Source: Paenibacillus sp. USDA918EY
GTDB lineage: Bacteria; Bacillota; Bacilli; Paenibacillales; Paenibacillaceae
Length of the DNA stretch: 64,000 nucleotides
Assembly (NCBI RefSeq): GCF_009870825.1
Contig: NZ_WTWY01000006.1
Coordinates: 1-64,000 of the forward strand
Direction: 5' to 3'
Shown here: positions 18,430-26,727 of the stretch, piece by piece
Layout of the letters: each line of letters opens with the position of its first letter
Position numbering within the stretch: the stretch's first letter is position 1
Notes under the pieces: generated by a model
Databases searched by the model: none
What the model was told of the DNA's origin: nothing
The model's input: the letters and a program-made list of their open reading frames with translations, nothing else
Translations under genes and position numbers: made by a program

Positions 18430-19278
18430 TTGAGCCAGTCACAGCAATTGAAAAAAGGTCAGCTTCTGATTCAGGAAATCGAGGATACCGTCGTGCCGTA
18501 TGGCATGGTCGCAGTTTGGCCGCTTGGACAAGCCAGCTTTATCATCAAAGGCGGGACAACCGTCATCTATATCGACCCGTATGTCAGCCACGACCCGGAC
18601 CGTATCTATCCCGCTCCGATCGGCCCGGAACATATTACAAATGCAGACTACTGCTTGATTACGCACGAGCATTCGGATCATTTGGATTTGGATGCGATTG
18701 CCGCCATGTCCCGAACTGGCAAAGACACCATTTTTATGGCCCCGGCATGCTGCCGGGAGGACATGGAGAAGCAAGGCGTAGCTCGCGAGCGCTTCATCAT
18801 TGCTGACACCGAAAAGGAATGCGGCGAAGAAGTGATCATCCGGCCGATTCCGGCTGCGCATGAAGAACTCGAAACGGACGAGCAAGGTTATCACCGTTAC
18901 GTCGGCTACCTTATCAAGCTAAACGGCGTTACGGTTTACCATTCCGGGGATACGCTGGTTTATGAAGGATTGGCGGAACGGCTGCGCCAGGAGTCCATCG
19001 ACCTCGGGTTGCTGCCGATCAATGGCCGGGACGCTTTCCGGACCAGCCGCGGCATTATCGGCAACATGGACTACCGGGAGGCAGCCGAGCTGGCAAAAAC
19101 GGCCGGATTCGGGATGACGATCCCCATGCATTACGACATCTTTACAGGGAATACGGAGCATCCGGGATACTTCGTGGACTATGTATACGACCATTTTCCC
19201 GAAATGCGCATCCATGTGATTGCACGGGGCGAAAGGTTTATTCACATTACGGATGCTGCTCTTAGAGCTTGGGGATAA
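18430..19278 (+). CDS. Metallo-beta-lactamase fold hydrolase, UlaG-like
   Basis: A 282-residue protein with the HxHxDH signature (THEHSDHLD, ~residue 78), a later histidine (HSGD, ~170) and a C-terminal MHYDIF histidine, as in L-ascorbate-6-phosphate lactonase (UlaG) and related phosphodiester/lactone hydrolases. It starts at TTG after GGGAGAG. There is no ascorbate PTS or pentose-pathway neighbour, so the true substrate is open. It follows nfi by 94 bases and may be co-transcribed. Confidence 0.8.
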   Translation: MSQSQQLKKGQLLIQEIEDTVVPYGMVAVWPLGQASFIIKGGTTVIYIDPYVSHDPDRIYPAPIGPEHITNADYCLITHEHSDHLDLDAIAAMSRTGKDTIFMAPACCREDMEKQGVARERFIIADTEKECGEEVIIRPIPAAHEELETDEQGYHRYVGYLIKLNGVTVYHSGDTLVYEGLAERLRQESIDLGLLPINGRDAFRTSRGIIGNMDYREAAELAKTAGFGMTIPMHYDIFTGNTEHPGYFVDYVYDHFPEMRIHVIARGERFIHITDAALRAWG

Positions 19279-19385
19279 CATGCAAGCCGTTGCAGAATAA
19301 GCTATCATCATGTTACAACGGGCAACATGACTGTCTGGAATCTCAGATCAGTTATGAAAAACTATATCGGTTGGGAAACAATATA

Positions 19386-19440
19386 TAGATGAAAAGAAAT
19401 CGGCCCGTTTCCTAAGGATAGGCTGATTTCTTTTCATCTA
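19386..19440. terminator. Terminator after the UlaG-like gene
   Basis: Arms TAGATGAAAAGAAATC / GATTTCTTTTCATCTA are perfectly complementary over 16 bp, with an inner GGCC/GGCT extension. The gap 19279-19716 otherwise contains only this hairpin, a decayed gene fragment and a second terminator. Confidence 0.7.
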
Positions 19441-19459
19441 TAAACCGGGGAATTGGTGG

Positions 19460-19588
19460 TTATTCCACCTTTCTTAACGATGACCAGGTCGATCCCTCAT
19501 CTTTTGTTATATACATTGCCGGGATAAAGATCGAAAGTCCACCCTTCTTCACCATTAAGCAAGACTGGGAATAATCATCCGATAGAAA
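19460..19588 (-). pseudogene. C-terminal fragment of a BNR/Asp-box beta-propeller protein
   Basis: One minus-strand frame is open for 42 codons, ending in TAA at 19460. It contains an Asp-box-like motif, TKDEGSTW, with a preceding FIPAMY strand, as in the last blade of BNR-repeat propellers. No start codon or upstream portion remains: the frame meets a TAG just before 19588. I read it as a relic; a spurious open stretch is the alternative. Confidence 0.35.
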
Positions 19589-19665
19589 CTATTGACCACC
19601 TGTTAATCAGGTTTTATAAGGTTGCGTAGTATTTTCAACTACCTGTGAGAAAGCGAACATAACAA

Positions 19666-19709
19666 AAACAGGTCAATCATGGTGGTATCTGACCATAATT
19701 AACCTGTTT
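19666..19709 (-). terminator. Terminator after the 19717 gene
   Basis: The hairpin AAACAGGT...ATGGT / ACCAT...ACCTGTTT ends in a T-run when read leftward, directly downstream of the stop at 19717. Confidence 0.7.
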
Positions 19710-19716
19710 GTAAACG

Positions 19717-20172
19717 CTATCTGTAATACTTGATGCATCTTTCTTGGAAAGGGATTCGATCATCGAGCAGCAATTCTTCTTGCAGTAATTTTGTTATGTT
19801 CTCTAACTTTGCAATGAATAGCGCATAAAAGTCGCCCGAATTTGGATATGAAAATAGTCCATACCCCTTTGGTGACAGTATTTTGTTAGCCTCTCTGATC
19901 TTATCCGGTAAAAATTCATAGTCATACGCTTCTAATTGCTCAAGTTCTTCCTTTGCTGCTAATTCAATGTGATGGGCGAATTCATAGTCCAGAATAAAAT
20001 TAACGATCTCTTGATACTGCTCACCTTTATAGTCAACGTATAAAAACTGTTTCGTCTTCAGTCCAAATTTTAACAGGTCTTCGTATAGGTCATAACTTCC
20101 TTCATCCTTCAAAAACTGTTCCAGATCCTTGTTATCAGGGAATATGAGCTGTGCTATTTCTTGATCTTGCAT
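19717..20172 (-). CDS. Small soluble protein, DUF6630-like; possible orphan immunity protein
   Basis: A 151-residue acidic protein without membrane segments. A YVDYKGE strand, a helix ending REANKILSPKGYGLF and a later SGDFYALFI strand weakly resemble DUF6630. It follows the 20188 gene by 15 bases with a strong GGGAGGGG ribosome site. AT-rich composition and position at the tail of the toxin/immunity array suggest, but do not show, an immunity role. Confidence 0.5.
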   Translation of the reverse strand: MQDQEIAQLIFPDNKDLEQFLKDEGSYDLYEDLLKFGLKTKQFLYVDYKGEQYQEIVNFILDYEFAHHIELAAKEELEQLEAYDYEFLPDKIREANKILSPKGYGLFSYPNSGDFYALFIAKLENITKLLQEELLLDDRIPFQERCIKYYR

Positions 20173-20187
20173 ACTTGACCCCTCCCT

Positions 20188-21162
20188 TTATTGAAACAAC
20201 TTCCCATGCTGGTTAGGAATATATTCGGGATAGTTTTTACGATAAAATTGATCGATCATCTGAAGCGCGGGATCCCCTTCAGGGTATGGCTCAGGATCTC
20301 CAAACGCCATTTTCGCTTCTGGAGTATTCATTAAAAAATCATCGAAGTGTTCAGGAATCGGCAGACCCAACTTTCTTCTAACATGAATCAAGAACAAGAT
20401 TTCAAATGGATAAAATCCGTATCTAAAGTCACCAAATTCGCCCAGCTGACCGATTTCAGAAGCTAATGCAGAATGATACTCGGACATTTTCGAAATCAAA
20501 CGCTCTATTTCCAGCAGATCACCAGTGGACCACCGTTCAAGCGCTTCATCATAAACGTCTAGCTCATCAGGGATTGAGCCGCATCGCAGTCCATCTTCCT
20601 TAAACTTGTTTTTTACGGCCAAATGCAATTTTTTATTTGTTCCCATGATGGTTTTATTTCTATACTGTAGATACAGCTCAAGCAAAAACCAGACATGCCT
20701 GTTCTCTTCATTAGCATCCATTAAATGTCCGCCGAAGTGGTGAGCCATAAAATCATATAATATATTTTCTTCTTTCTCCCACCCATACATTGCAAAATGA
20801 ACTAATGTGATAACGACTTCTCTAAACGAATATCCCAAGATCATCTCAGGATACTTGATTGTGTAGAGATCCTGCCCCATGCATTGGTAAAATACGACCT
20901 TCTGCATGTTCTTTAATCCTGCTGGATTGTTTCCGCCACTGATTAATACATCGTGTTTCCATTGTGACAAGTAATATGAGAAAATTTTGCTTAAATTTAT
21001 TAATAGTACGTGATCTCTCTCTATGTCATTTTGCTCAACGATTTTCTCAATCTTGCTCCTACTGATACTATACTTATTTTTAACATCTTCAAATTTGATC
21101 CCATCCACGAAATTTTGGCTATATCTTTTAAAAGCCATTTCTAATTTTTTTTGGTTTATCAT
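20188..21162 (-). CDS. Unknown helical protein in the toxin/immunity tail region
   Basis: A 324-residue soluble, mostly helical protein. The N-terminus contains a helix-turn-helix-like stretch (VKNKYSISRSKIEKIVE, ~26-42). The middle is hydrophobic-helical without clear transmembrane segments, and the C-terminus has a conserved-looking GDPEPYPEGDP loop. I do not recognise a family. AT-rich, and co-oriented with the broken and intact immunity genes upstream; likely an operon with 19717. Confidence 0.5.
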   Translation of the reverse strand: MINQKKLEMAFKRYSQNFVDGIKFEDVKNKYSISRSKIEKIVEQNDIERDHVLLINLSKIFSYYLSQWKHDVLISGGNNPAGLKNMQKVVFYQCMGQDLYTIKYPEMILGYSFREVVITLVHFAMYGWEKEENILYDFMAHHFGGHLMDANEENRHVWFLLELYLQYRNKTIMGTNKKLHLAVKNKFKEDGLRCGSIPDELDVYDEALERWSTGDLLEIERLISKMSEYHSALASEIGQLGEFGDFRYGFYPFEILFLIHVRRKLGLPIPEHFDDFLMNTPEAKMAFGDPEPYPEGDPALQMIDQFYRKNYPEYIPNQHGKLFQ

Positions 21163-21332
21163 GATATCCTCCCCAACAGTTTGTTACTCATACCGCGGAC
21201 AGCATGTGGTTGCCCTATATCGTTGATTTTTGCTATATACAAACTCCGATACGGCTGTCATCACCAAAACTTCACTGCCCTCTGTTTCCGATTTGCTACT
21301 GAAGCTAACTTTTTCGGATTTGTTACCTAATT

Positions 21333-21366
21333 AAAAGCGATAACTGGATCGCCAATTACCGCTTTT
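21333..21366. terminator. Possible terminator in the 21163-21483 gap
   Basis: AAAAGCG / CGCTTTT arms enclose a second imperfect stem (ATAACTGG / CCAATTAC). Nothing else recognisable is seen between 21163 and 21483. Confidence 0.4.
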
Positions 21367-21483
21367 CAATGTTAATCAACTGTGGGTTAAAATGTTACGA
21401 TAATTTTATTATTGATTATCGTTTTAAAGTTGGAATAATTCCATCTACCAGTTACTGTAATTAGGCATATCTTCTGAATTGAT

Positions 21484-21877
21484 TCAGTCAATTAATTCCG
21501 TCTTTTCTCCCGTTAAAAGAAATTCTTTAATTGCTAACCATGCTTTTTCCAATGGTAAAAACCAATCCCACCGAAGCATACCATTCCTCTGAAGATTCTA
21601 CAAACTGATTTAATGCTGAAGAATCTTCTAATGAAAGTCATTCCTCTCTAACTCTTCTATTTTCTATAATCAAATATTTAAGATAAATTCCATGCTCAGC
21701 ATTGGGAAATATTAAAAGGGAACGTCCTCCCTTTTTATCATCATAAATATCTATTGTCGCAGTACCATTTCCTTGATGCCAATAATCAGGAGAATTATCA
21801 ATCATATTTTCTCGTAAATAATCCATATTTGGATTTTCAATAATAGATCCGTTAGATGATTCAAATACAATTTTCAT
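21484..21877 (-). pseudogene. Frameshifted Imm1-like immunity gene
   Basis: The first frame gives 79 residues from ATG 21877 (MKIVFES...NSPDYWHQGNG...GIYLKYL) and stops at 21638. In a second frame the next bases read LEDSSALNQFVESSEEWYASVG, and in a third PLEKAWLAIKEFLLTGEKTELID followed by TGA where a tryptophan codon is expected. The three pieces in order have the layout of Imm1-type immunity proteins, with the terminal proline-leucine-glutamate helix and LTG...IDW end. At least two frameshifts and one nonsense change indicate an inactive gene. Confidence 0.7.
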
Positions 21878-21904
21878 GCTTTTCCCCCACGTACCTTCTC
21901 TATT

Positions 21905-22021
21905 TTATAGGAATTTAGATAATGATTTTCCGTTAAACTTTTTACCCCATCCTCTATTTTCCTCGATAGTTTCATTAAATATTTCAGGGAAATAGTGAAG
22001 GTATTTAGTATTGTTCTTCAT
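21905..22021 (-). pseudogene. Immunity gene fragment sharing its end with the 22550 immunity gene
   Basis: A 38-codon reading frame with its own GGAGGATAAAT ribosome site and ATG at 22021. Its last ~19 residues (IEENRGWGKKFNGKSLSKFL) are nearly identical to the C-terminus of the 172-residue immunity protein at 22550-23068, and the DNA there (21906-21975) is also nearly identical. The N-terminal half is different. It looks like the 5' end of one immunity gene joined to the 3' end of another by deletion or recombination. Confidence 0.65.
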
Positions 22022-22023
22022 AT

Positions 22024-22315
22024 TTATCCTCCGATACGGTACAACATTTTTATCGGCAAAACATTGGACAATTGATAAATGTGCGGATCAAATTCCTTTA
22101 CATTGGTCCTACCAACGCAGGTGTATTCTACAATTATAGCCAACCCGTCTCGTCATCGAAGGTGATCTTCAGCGGGGAGACTTCCGCTTGCGATGTTAAT
22201 CACGGTCGGCCTATTTTCGAGCTCGCTTCCGTGCTCCATTCCAAAATACCGATTGTTCGGGTTCCCTGTTTTTTGGCATCTGTCTCAGTTAATTCGCACG
22301 CATCCGATTCGTTAA
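22024..22315 (-). pseudogene. Decayed vgrG/toxin fragment
   Basis: Bases 22145-22311 align to 24453-24615 of the intact spike-toxin gene with scattered substitutions and a small deletion that shifts the frame. This is the end of the VgrG core. Downstream (22024-22137) another open frame reads an apparent toxin C-terminus ending NVLPIKMLYRIGG, whose stop overlaps the ribosome site of the 21905 fragment. The order core-tip-immunity matches the intact module next door, so this is the wreck of an older spike-toxin cassette. Confidence 0.75.
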
Positions 22316-22403
22316 TTAAACTGACACCATCCAATCACAAACCATCACTCCTGGCTTCAATCGATTCATTCTTCGCACCCTTCGGATGACTATTTATGGC
22401 ATG

Positions 22404-22454
22404 AAAAAAAGGGCTTATTCCTACCCATTTTTCATGTAGAAATAAGCCTTTTCG
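22404..22454 (-). terminator. Terminator after the spike-toxin immunity gene
   Basis: Arms AAAAGGGCTTATTCCTAC / GTAGAAATAAGCCTTTT form a long stem with A/T flanks, downstream of the 22550 stop. Between it and 22550 there is only a short AT-rich spacer. Confidence 0.75.
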
Positions 22455-22549
22455 AAGTTTATTTGTGAGTTGAACGATCTTATCGTTGGGGTTATGAAAC
22501 CAAATCTACACAAAATGTTTGCCATACCCCATTGGGTAGCCGCTCTATG

Positions 22550-23068
22550 TTACAGGATTTTAGATAATGATTTTCCGTCAAACTTATTACCCCATCCTCT
22601 ATTTTCCTCGATAGAAAAACTCAAGAAGGGATCAATGCTCGGTAAAGGAAATTTGTTTTCTATCATGAATTTAATAATTCTATCCAAAGATTTCAGACTG
22701 CTTTCACCATATCCTTCGATTACAGTATAAGCATGACTGATACCAAGTTCATAGATATAACGTAGCAAAATATCTATTGATTCATCAACATTCTGATATA
22801 AGTTATATAAATATATGAACTCCTCTTTACTCAGTCGCTCAAACTCTTCCTCCTCATAAGTTTTAAATTCCAGTAAATTCTCAGGAATTAATTCAACTAC
22901 TATATCATTCCAGTCATCTAAATACTGTATGCTTGTAAAATCCCATAAGTAGTTTAAAATAATCTTCCAATCATTGAGATCATATTTTAAGGCTATAAGT
23001 GCGTTCTCAAAACAGCTAATTCCATATGCAACTCTACCTCTAAATGAAATATTTTTAAATTTTTCCAT
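22550..23068 (-). CDS. Putative immunity protein for the spike-borne deaminase toxin
   Basis: A 172-residue, mostly helical, acidic soluble protein starting three bases after the toxin gene stop. Its AGGAGG ribosome site lies inside the toxin's last codons. Position immediately after the toxin tip, AT-rich composition and duplication of its 3' end beside the wrecked toxin fragment all point to the cognate immunity gene. I cannot name its family. Confidence 0.6.
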   Translation of the reverse strand: MEKFKNISFRGRVAYGISCFENALIALKYDLNDWKIILNYLWDFTSIQYLDDWNDIVVELIPENLLEFKTYEEEEFERLSKEEFIYLYNLYQNVDESIDILLRYIYELGISHAYTVIEGYGESSLKSLDRIIKFMIENKFPLPSIDPFLSFSIEENRGWGNKFDGKSLSKIL

Positions 23069-23071
23069 ATT

Positions 23072-25669
23072 TCATCGTCCTCCTTTTAACCATCCTGTTA
23101 GTGCATCAGCAACATTTCCTTTGAACGTAAACGTACAGTTTTCACAAGCTATTTTTGCCACTCCAAACTCATTTGAAGTTGTTTTAATGGTGTATAAATA
23201 CAAATCACCCATATTAGCACCATTATTAAGAGCTTGATTCACTGCGTCTACTTCTGCACAATTTCCTATAGCGTAGTCGTTAAGAGAAGCTTCTGGCAAT
23301 AACCCTGCTTGGTCTTTGCTTCCAAATAACTTAGGGTTTTTTACATCTCCACTAAGCTGAACACCTTTGTTCATTCCATAATAATATGTTCCTGTTCCTG
23401 CGTCATAAGCTACTGAAGCTGTATTAAAATTATCCAATTTTCTTTTTGAAGGAGCTAGACTTTTCTGCATTTTGGACCATTCATTAACAGCATCATTTAA
23501 TTCTTTATCAGAAGGTAACTTAGGTTCACCTGTCGTCCTAGCCCTACTCTCTTCAGCATTTTTATAGAACAGAGTGTCATCAAATTCATCGATAGGCCGG
23601 TCTACTCCCGGACCACCTTTGCTCTTTTGACTCTTTGAAGAATCAGGTTTAGGACCAGTATACGGATCATATGTCTTACCCTTTTGAAATGCCCTCGACA
23701 AAAATTTCGATACCGGGCCACTGAGGGCTGAAAATGCTCCGGCGAATAATCCTCCGGTCATTCCTGCGTTTAGTGCACCACTTAAAGTAGGCGTGCGGCC
23801 GTTGATTAACTCTGTCGTTGTATAATCCGTATATCCACCGGCAAATCCAATCCCTACTCCGGTTGCCAGTTGGGCCGTTACTTGGCTAGTTGTTGCAGGC
23901 ATCAGCGATGAAGTCAATGACCCTCCGAACGGGCCGAAGATCGCGCCGCTTATGGCTCCTACTCCTCCACCTATAAGGGCGCTTTTTAAGTAATCCCAAC
24001 CGCTGCTCATTTCTCCTCGTGCAATATCACTGGCAGCCGTGCTTGCAACAGCTCCAATAGCCCCACATGCTGCTCCAAAAGCTGCTGCAGCCAATACTGC
24101 TCCCGCACCAAATGTCGCTACGGAAACGGCCACCAAAGCAACGACCGCTACGGCAGCGACCACAATCCCAAATATTTTCCCCCAACTAAACTTCGGCTTT
24201 GGTTCCGGTGGTGGCGGCGTCCATGTCGCGGGCTCGTCGTCATATTTCGGATAGCTCGTCCGGTCGGATCCGTTTTTGTTGATCAGATCCCCCAGGAAAT
24301 GGTATTCGCTTTCGATCGTAAATCCGCTCAGCTTGCTCAGCTTTTTGGCTACGATCAGGTTCGGCGCCTTGATGACGATCTTTTTCGGGGTGTACAGCGA
24401 AATATCCTGCCCCGCATTGATACTCAGCTTCTTATGGCTGGTCAGCGTCACGCCCGTCTCGTCATCGAAGGTGATCTTCAGCGGCTCGGGGCTTCCGCTT
24501 GCGATGTTAATCGCGGTCGGCGTAATTTCGAGCTCGCTTCCGTGCTCCGTTCCAAAATACCGGTTGTTCGGGTTCCCTGTTTTCTGGCAGCTGTCTCCGT
24601 TGGTCCGCACGCAGCCGGTAACTTTCGCTTTGCCCCCGGCATCGTCTGGAAAGTACAAACTGGCGTTGGTCCCCACCTTCGGCATGCAGTACATGACGTT
24701 TCCCGTCGGTGGGGCGAACGGAAACCAATATGCCGCCGATTTGGACTGCTCCCGGTCGATTTCCAGGTGAAGCTTGACCTTTTCTCCCTTGACATCCAGC
24801 ACTTCGCCGTTGATCGTGATGCCGATAAGTTTTTCGTTATGTATCCGGTTTTGTCGAATGCCTTCTTTACGGGCCAATCGGTACGTGTATAAAAAATCCC
24901 CTTGGGTCATGGCCGCTTTCACTTCGCCGATGACCATCGTTTTGTCCCGGAACCGCACTTCATCCCCGATGCTGTATCGCGTCCCGCTGCGAATCTCGTA
25001 ATTGAAAAAATCGGTATGATGCAGCCCGGACGATGCTTCGCCTGCCTGCCGGTAGGCCATCAGGTTTTTGCTTGCCGTATACGGCATGTTTTCGGGCAGC
25101 TGGATGCGGTTTCCTCTGGGAACGCCGATATATATTCTTGGCTTTGCTTCCAATATATCACTTATGATCACGGTTTGAAAATGGCTTGCGATCCGTTTCA
25201 GCAGCTCCCAATCGGTCTCGTCATACTGCACGATCGGCTCGCCGATTCGCTCTTCTTTTCCAACGAGATGAATGACGTCCGAACCGCCGTAAGAGCTTAG
25301 GACTTGCTTTACCAAAGCTCCGTACGTCATGTTGGGGTCCTGAAAGGAACGCCTCTTCTTCCGCACATCCAGCAAAGACGTGCCCGAACTTGCTTCAATT
25401 TCGAGCTGGTATACGCCGCTGCGGTGAACCGTCCTCACACTGGAAATGATCCCTCGAAAGATCGTATGTTCACCGCTCGTTCCTTGTTCAAGGACCTGAA
25501 TGGCGTCATCGGCGGTTGCCTTCAGCACGGCATTCGTTTGATCCTTCTCGTCCACAAGCCCGCGTACGATCAGCTTCCCATGCTCGTTCGGCGCCCAATT
25601 CAGCTCGACATCCTCAATGCTTTTCAACCGGTAAGGGGATACGATCCTTAATTGCTCGTAACCTATCAC
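23072..25669 (-). CDS. VgrG-like spike protein with C-terminal YwqJ-type deaminase toxin
   Basis: An 865-residue polymorphic toxin. Residues ~1-470 match the phage gpD/VgrG core: YDETDWELLKRIASHF at ~145, the OB-like CMPKVGTNASLYFPDD segment at ~330, then beta-repeat strands. A proline-rich linker leads into a glycine/alanine-rich hydrophobic block (~500-660) that could insert in membranes. The tip (~720-865) has GNCAEVDAVNQAL and a distal CENC, the zinc and proton-relay signature of YwqJ-like nucleotide/nucleic-acid deaminases. The first half is GC-rich while the tip is AT-rich, typical of tip exchange. GTG start after GGAGG. The gene is followed at once by an immunity gene. Confidence 0.8.
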   Translation of the reverse strand: MIGYEQLRIVSPYRLKSIEDVELNWAPNEHGKLIVRGLVDEKDQTNAVLKATADDAIQVLEQGTSGEHTIFRGIISSVRTVHRSGVYQLEIEASSGTSLLDVRKKRRSFQDPNMTYGALVKQVLSSYGGSDVIHLVGKEERIGEPIVQYDETDWELLKRIASHFQTVIISDILEAKPRIYIGVPRGNRIQLPENMPYTASKNLMAYRQAGEASSGLHHTDFFNYEIRSGTRYSIGDEVRFRDKTMVIGEVKAAMTQGDFLYTYRLARKEGIRQNRIHNEKLIGITINGEVLDVKGEKVKLHLEIDREQSKSAAYWFPFAPPTGNVMYCMPKVGTNASLYFPDDAGGKAKVTGCVRTNGDSCQKTGNPNNRYFGTEHGSELEITPTAINIASGSPEPLKITFDDETGVTLTSHKKLSINAGQDISLYTPKKIVIKAPNLIVAKKLSKLSGFTIESEYHFLGDLINKNGSDRTSYPKYDDEPATWTPPPPEPKPKFSWGKIFGIVVAAVAVVALVAVSVATFGAGAVLAAAAFGAACGAIGAVASTAASDIARGEMSSGWDYLKSALIGGGVGAISGAIFGPFGGSLTSSLMPATTSQVTAQLATGVGIGFAGGYTDYTTTELINGRTPTLSGALNAGMTGGLFAGAFSALSGPVSKFLSRAFQKGKTYDPYTGPKPDSSKSQKSKGGPGVDRPIDEFDDTLFYKNAEESRARTTGEPKLPSDKELNDAVNEWSKMQKSLAPSKRKLDNFNTASVAYDAGTGTYYYGMNKGVQLSGDVKNPKLFGSKDQAGLLPEASLNDYAIGNCAEVDAVNQALNNGANMGDLYLYTIKTTSNEFGVAKIACENCTFTFKGNVADALTGWLKGGR

Positions 25670-25755
25670 TGCCCGTCAGCCTCCGTTCGCATAATCTCTC
25701 ATGCTGTCCGCTACCCTCCGCTTATGCTCGTTTTTTTAAAATCACTTCGGACCCG

Positions 25756-26151
25756 CTACTCTTCCTGCTGCCCATTGCTGGCGAATTTGATCGTACCGCC
25801 CAAAGCGCAATACAATTCCGATTCGGTCGTCAGGGCGGACTGTCCGTCCACTTTGACCTTCGTTTTGGTTTTGGACCAGGATGTACCGAGCAATTTCGGC
25901 AGGCAAGGTTTGCCTTGAATTTGCTGGCCGTCCATCGAGATCAGATAGATCGTTTCTCCGCTCTCATTGCTCGGGTGATTGCAAATTCCGAACTTCGAAA
26001 TGTTGACTTCCGGTACGCAATCGAGTTCATTCATCATCGGTTTGCCGTTGACGTACGAGCCGTGACTTTCAGGCAAATTCAGCTTTCTTGAATGCGACCC
26101 GCAATCGCAAAAGATGTCGGCTCCCCGCACGACGTAAAACTGCTTGTCCAT
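25756..26151 (-). CDS. DUF4280 PAAR-like spike-tip protein
   Basis: A 131-residue protein matching DUF4280: an early CDCG pair, a central CNHPSN segment, CLPKLLGTSW, and a terminal ALTTESELYCALGGTIKF strand. DUF4280 proteins are PAAR-like and are found capping VgrG-type spikes of contractile systems. The conserved cysteines plausibly bind a metal at the apex. It lies between the two VgrG-like genes, consistent with a role as the sharpened tip. Confidence 0.75.
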   Translation of the reverse strand: MDKQFYVVRGADIFCDCGSHSRKLNLPESHGSYVNGKPMMNELDCVPEVNISKFGICNHPSNESGETIYLISMDGQQIQGKPCLPKLLGTSWSKTKTKVKVDGQSALTTESELYCALGGTIKFASNGQQEE

Positions 26152-26199
26152 GCTCTCCAGGCTCCTTTCAAAATTCCGTTATAATCCCCCATTCGTGTC

Positions 26200-26727
26200 T
26201 CATTCCATCGCTGCCCGTTTCAGGCGGATCCCCGTCAAATCCCGGCGCAGCAAGCTTTCCGCCACGTCCAAACGTACGACAATCAGCGGCTGTTCGCTTT
26301 CCTGCACTCGAAAAATGCGTTTGCCCGCCACTTTTTCTTTTTGTAAAATCACTTTTTTAATCACGCTGCGATCCAAATTGAATTCGCTATTCGGACTTAA
26401 CGCTTCGACTTCATCAAAAATCGGCAGGTAATACAGATGCTGCTTGCCGTGCGCCAGGTCCATCAGCGGAATGTGCTTGAATATGCACGCAGGTTCGTAC
26501 ATCTCGATGACGGGCCGAAAACGCTCCGACACCAGAAAAAGCTGGCTGGCCAGCAAATCCAAATAGTCCGCATCGGCGGCCGCCTTCACATGAAAAATCG
26601 TCGTATCCGCCAAATGGTGGGCGCGAAGCCGGTTCATGTGCCGGATATCGATTTTTTGCCGGAGATCTTGCAGCACGGGAATATTCGTATACCGCTCATC
26701 CTGCTGCAGAATAAAATAGTCCATCAT
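26200..26727 (-). CDS. Imm11 (DUF1629)-like protein
   Basis: A 175-residue protein with an N-terminal YFILQQDERYTNIP strand-turn. The middle YLDLLASQLFLVSERFRPVIEMYEP resembles the Imm11/DUF1629 core (a 'which segment is lost, which ligand binds' motif in that family), followed by YYLPIFDEVE and a C-terminal DVAESLLRRDLTG helix. It overlaps the upstream gene by ATGA. Although the family is often called immunity, its place inside the structural operon suggests an adaptor role for effector loading is equally possible. Confidence 0.5.
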   Translation of the reverse strand: MMDYFILQQDERYTNIPVLQDLRQKIDIRHMNRLRAHHLADTTIFHVKAAADADYLDLLASQLFLVSERFRPVIEMYEPACIFKHIPLMDLAHGKQHLYYLPIFDEVEALSPNSEFNLDRSVIKKVILQKEKVAGKRIFRVQESEQPLIVVRLDVAESLLRRDLTGIRLKRAAME

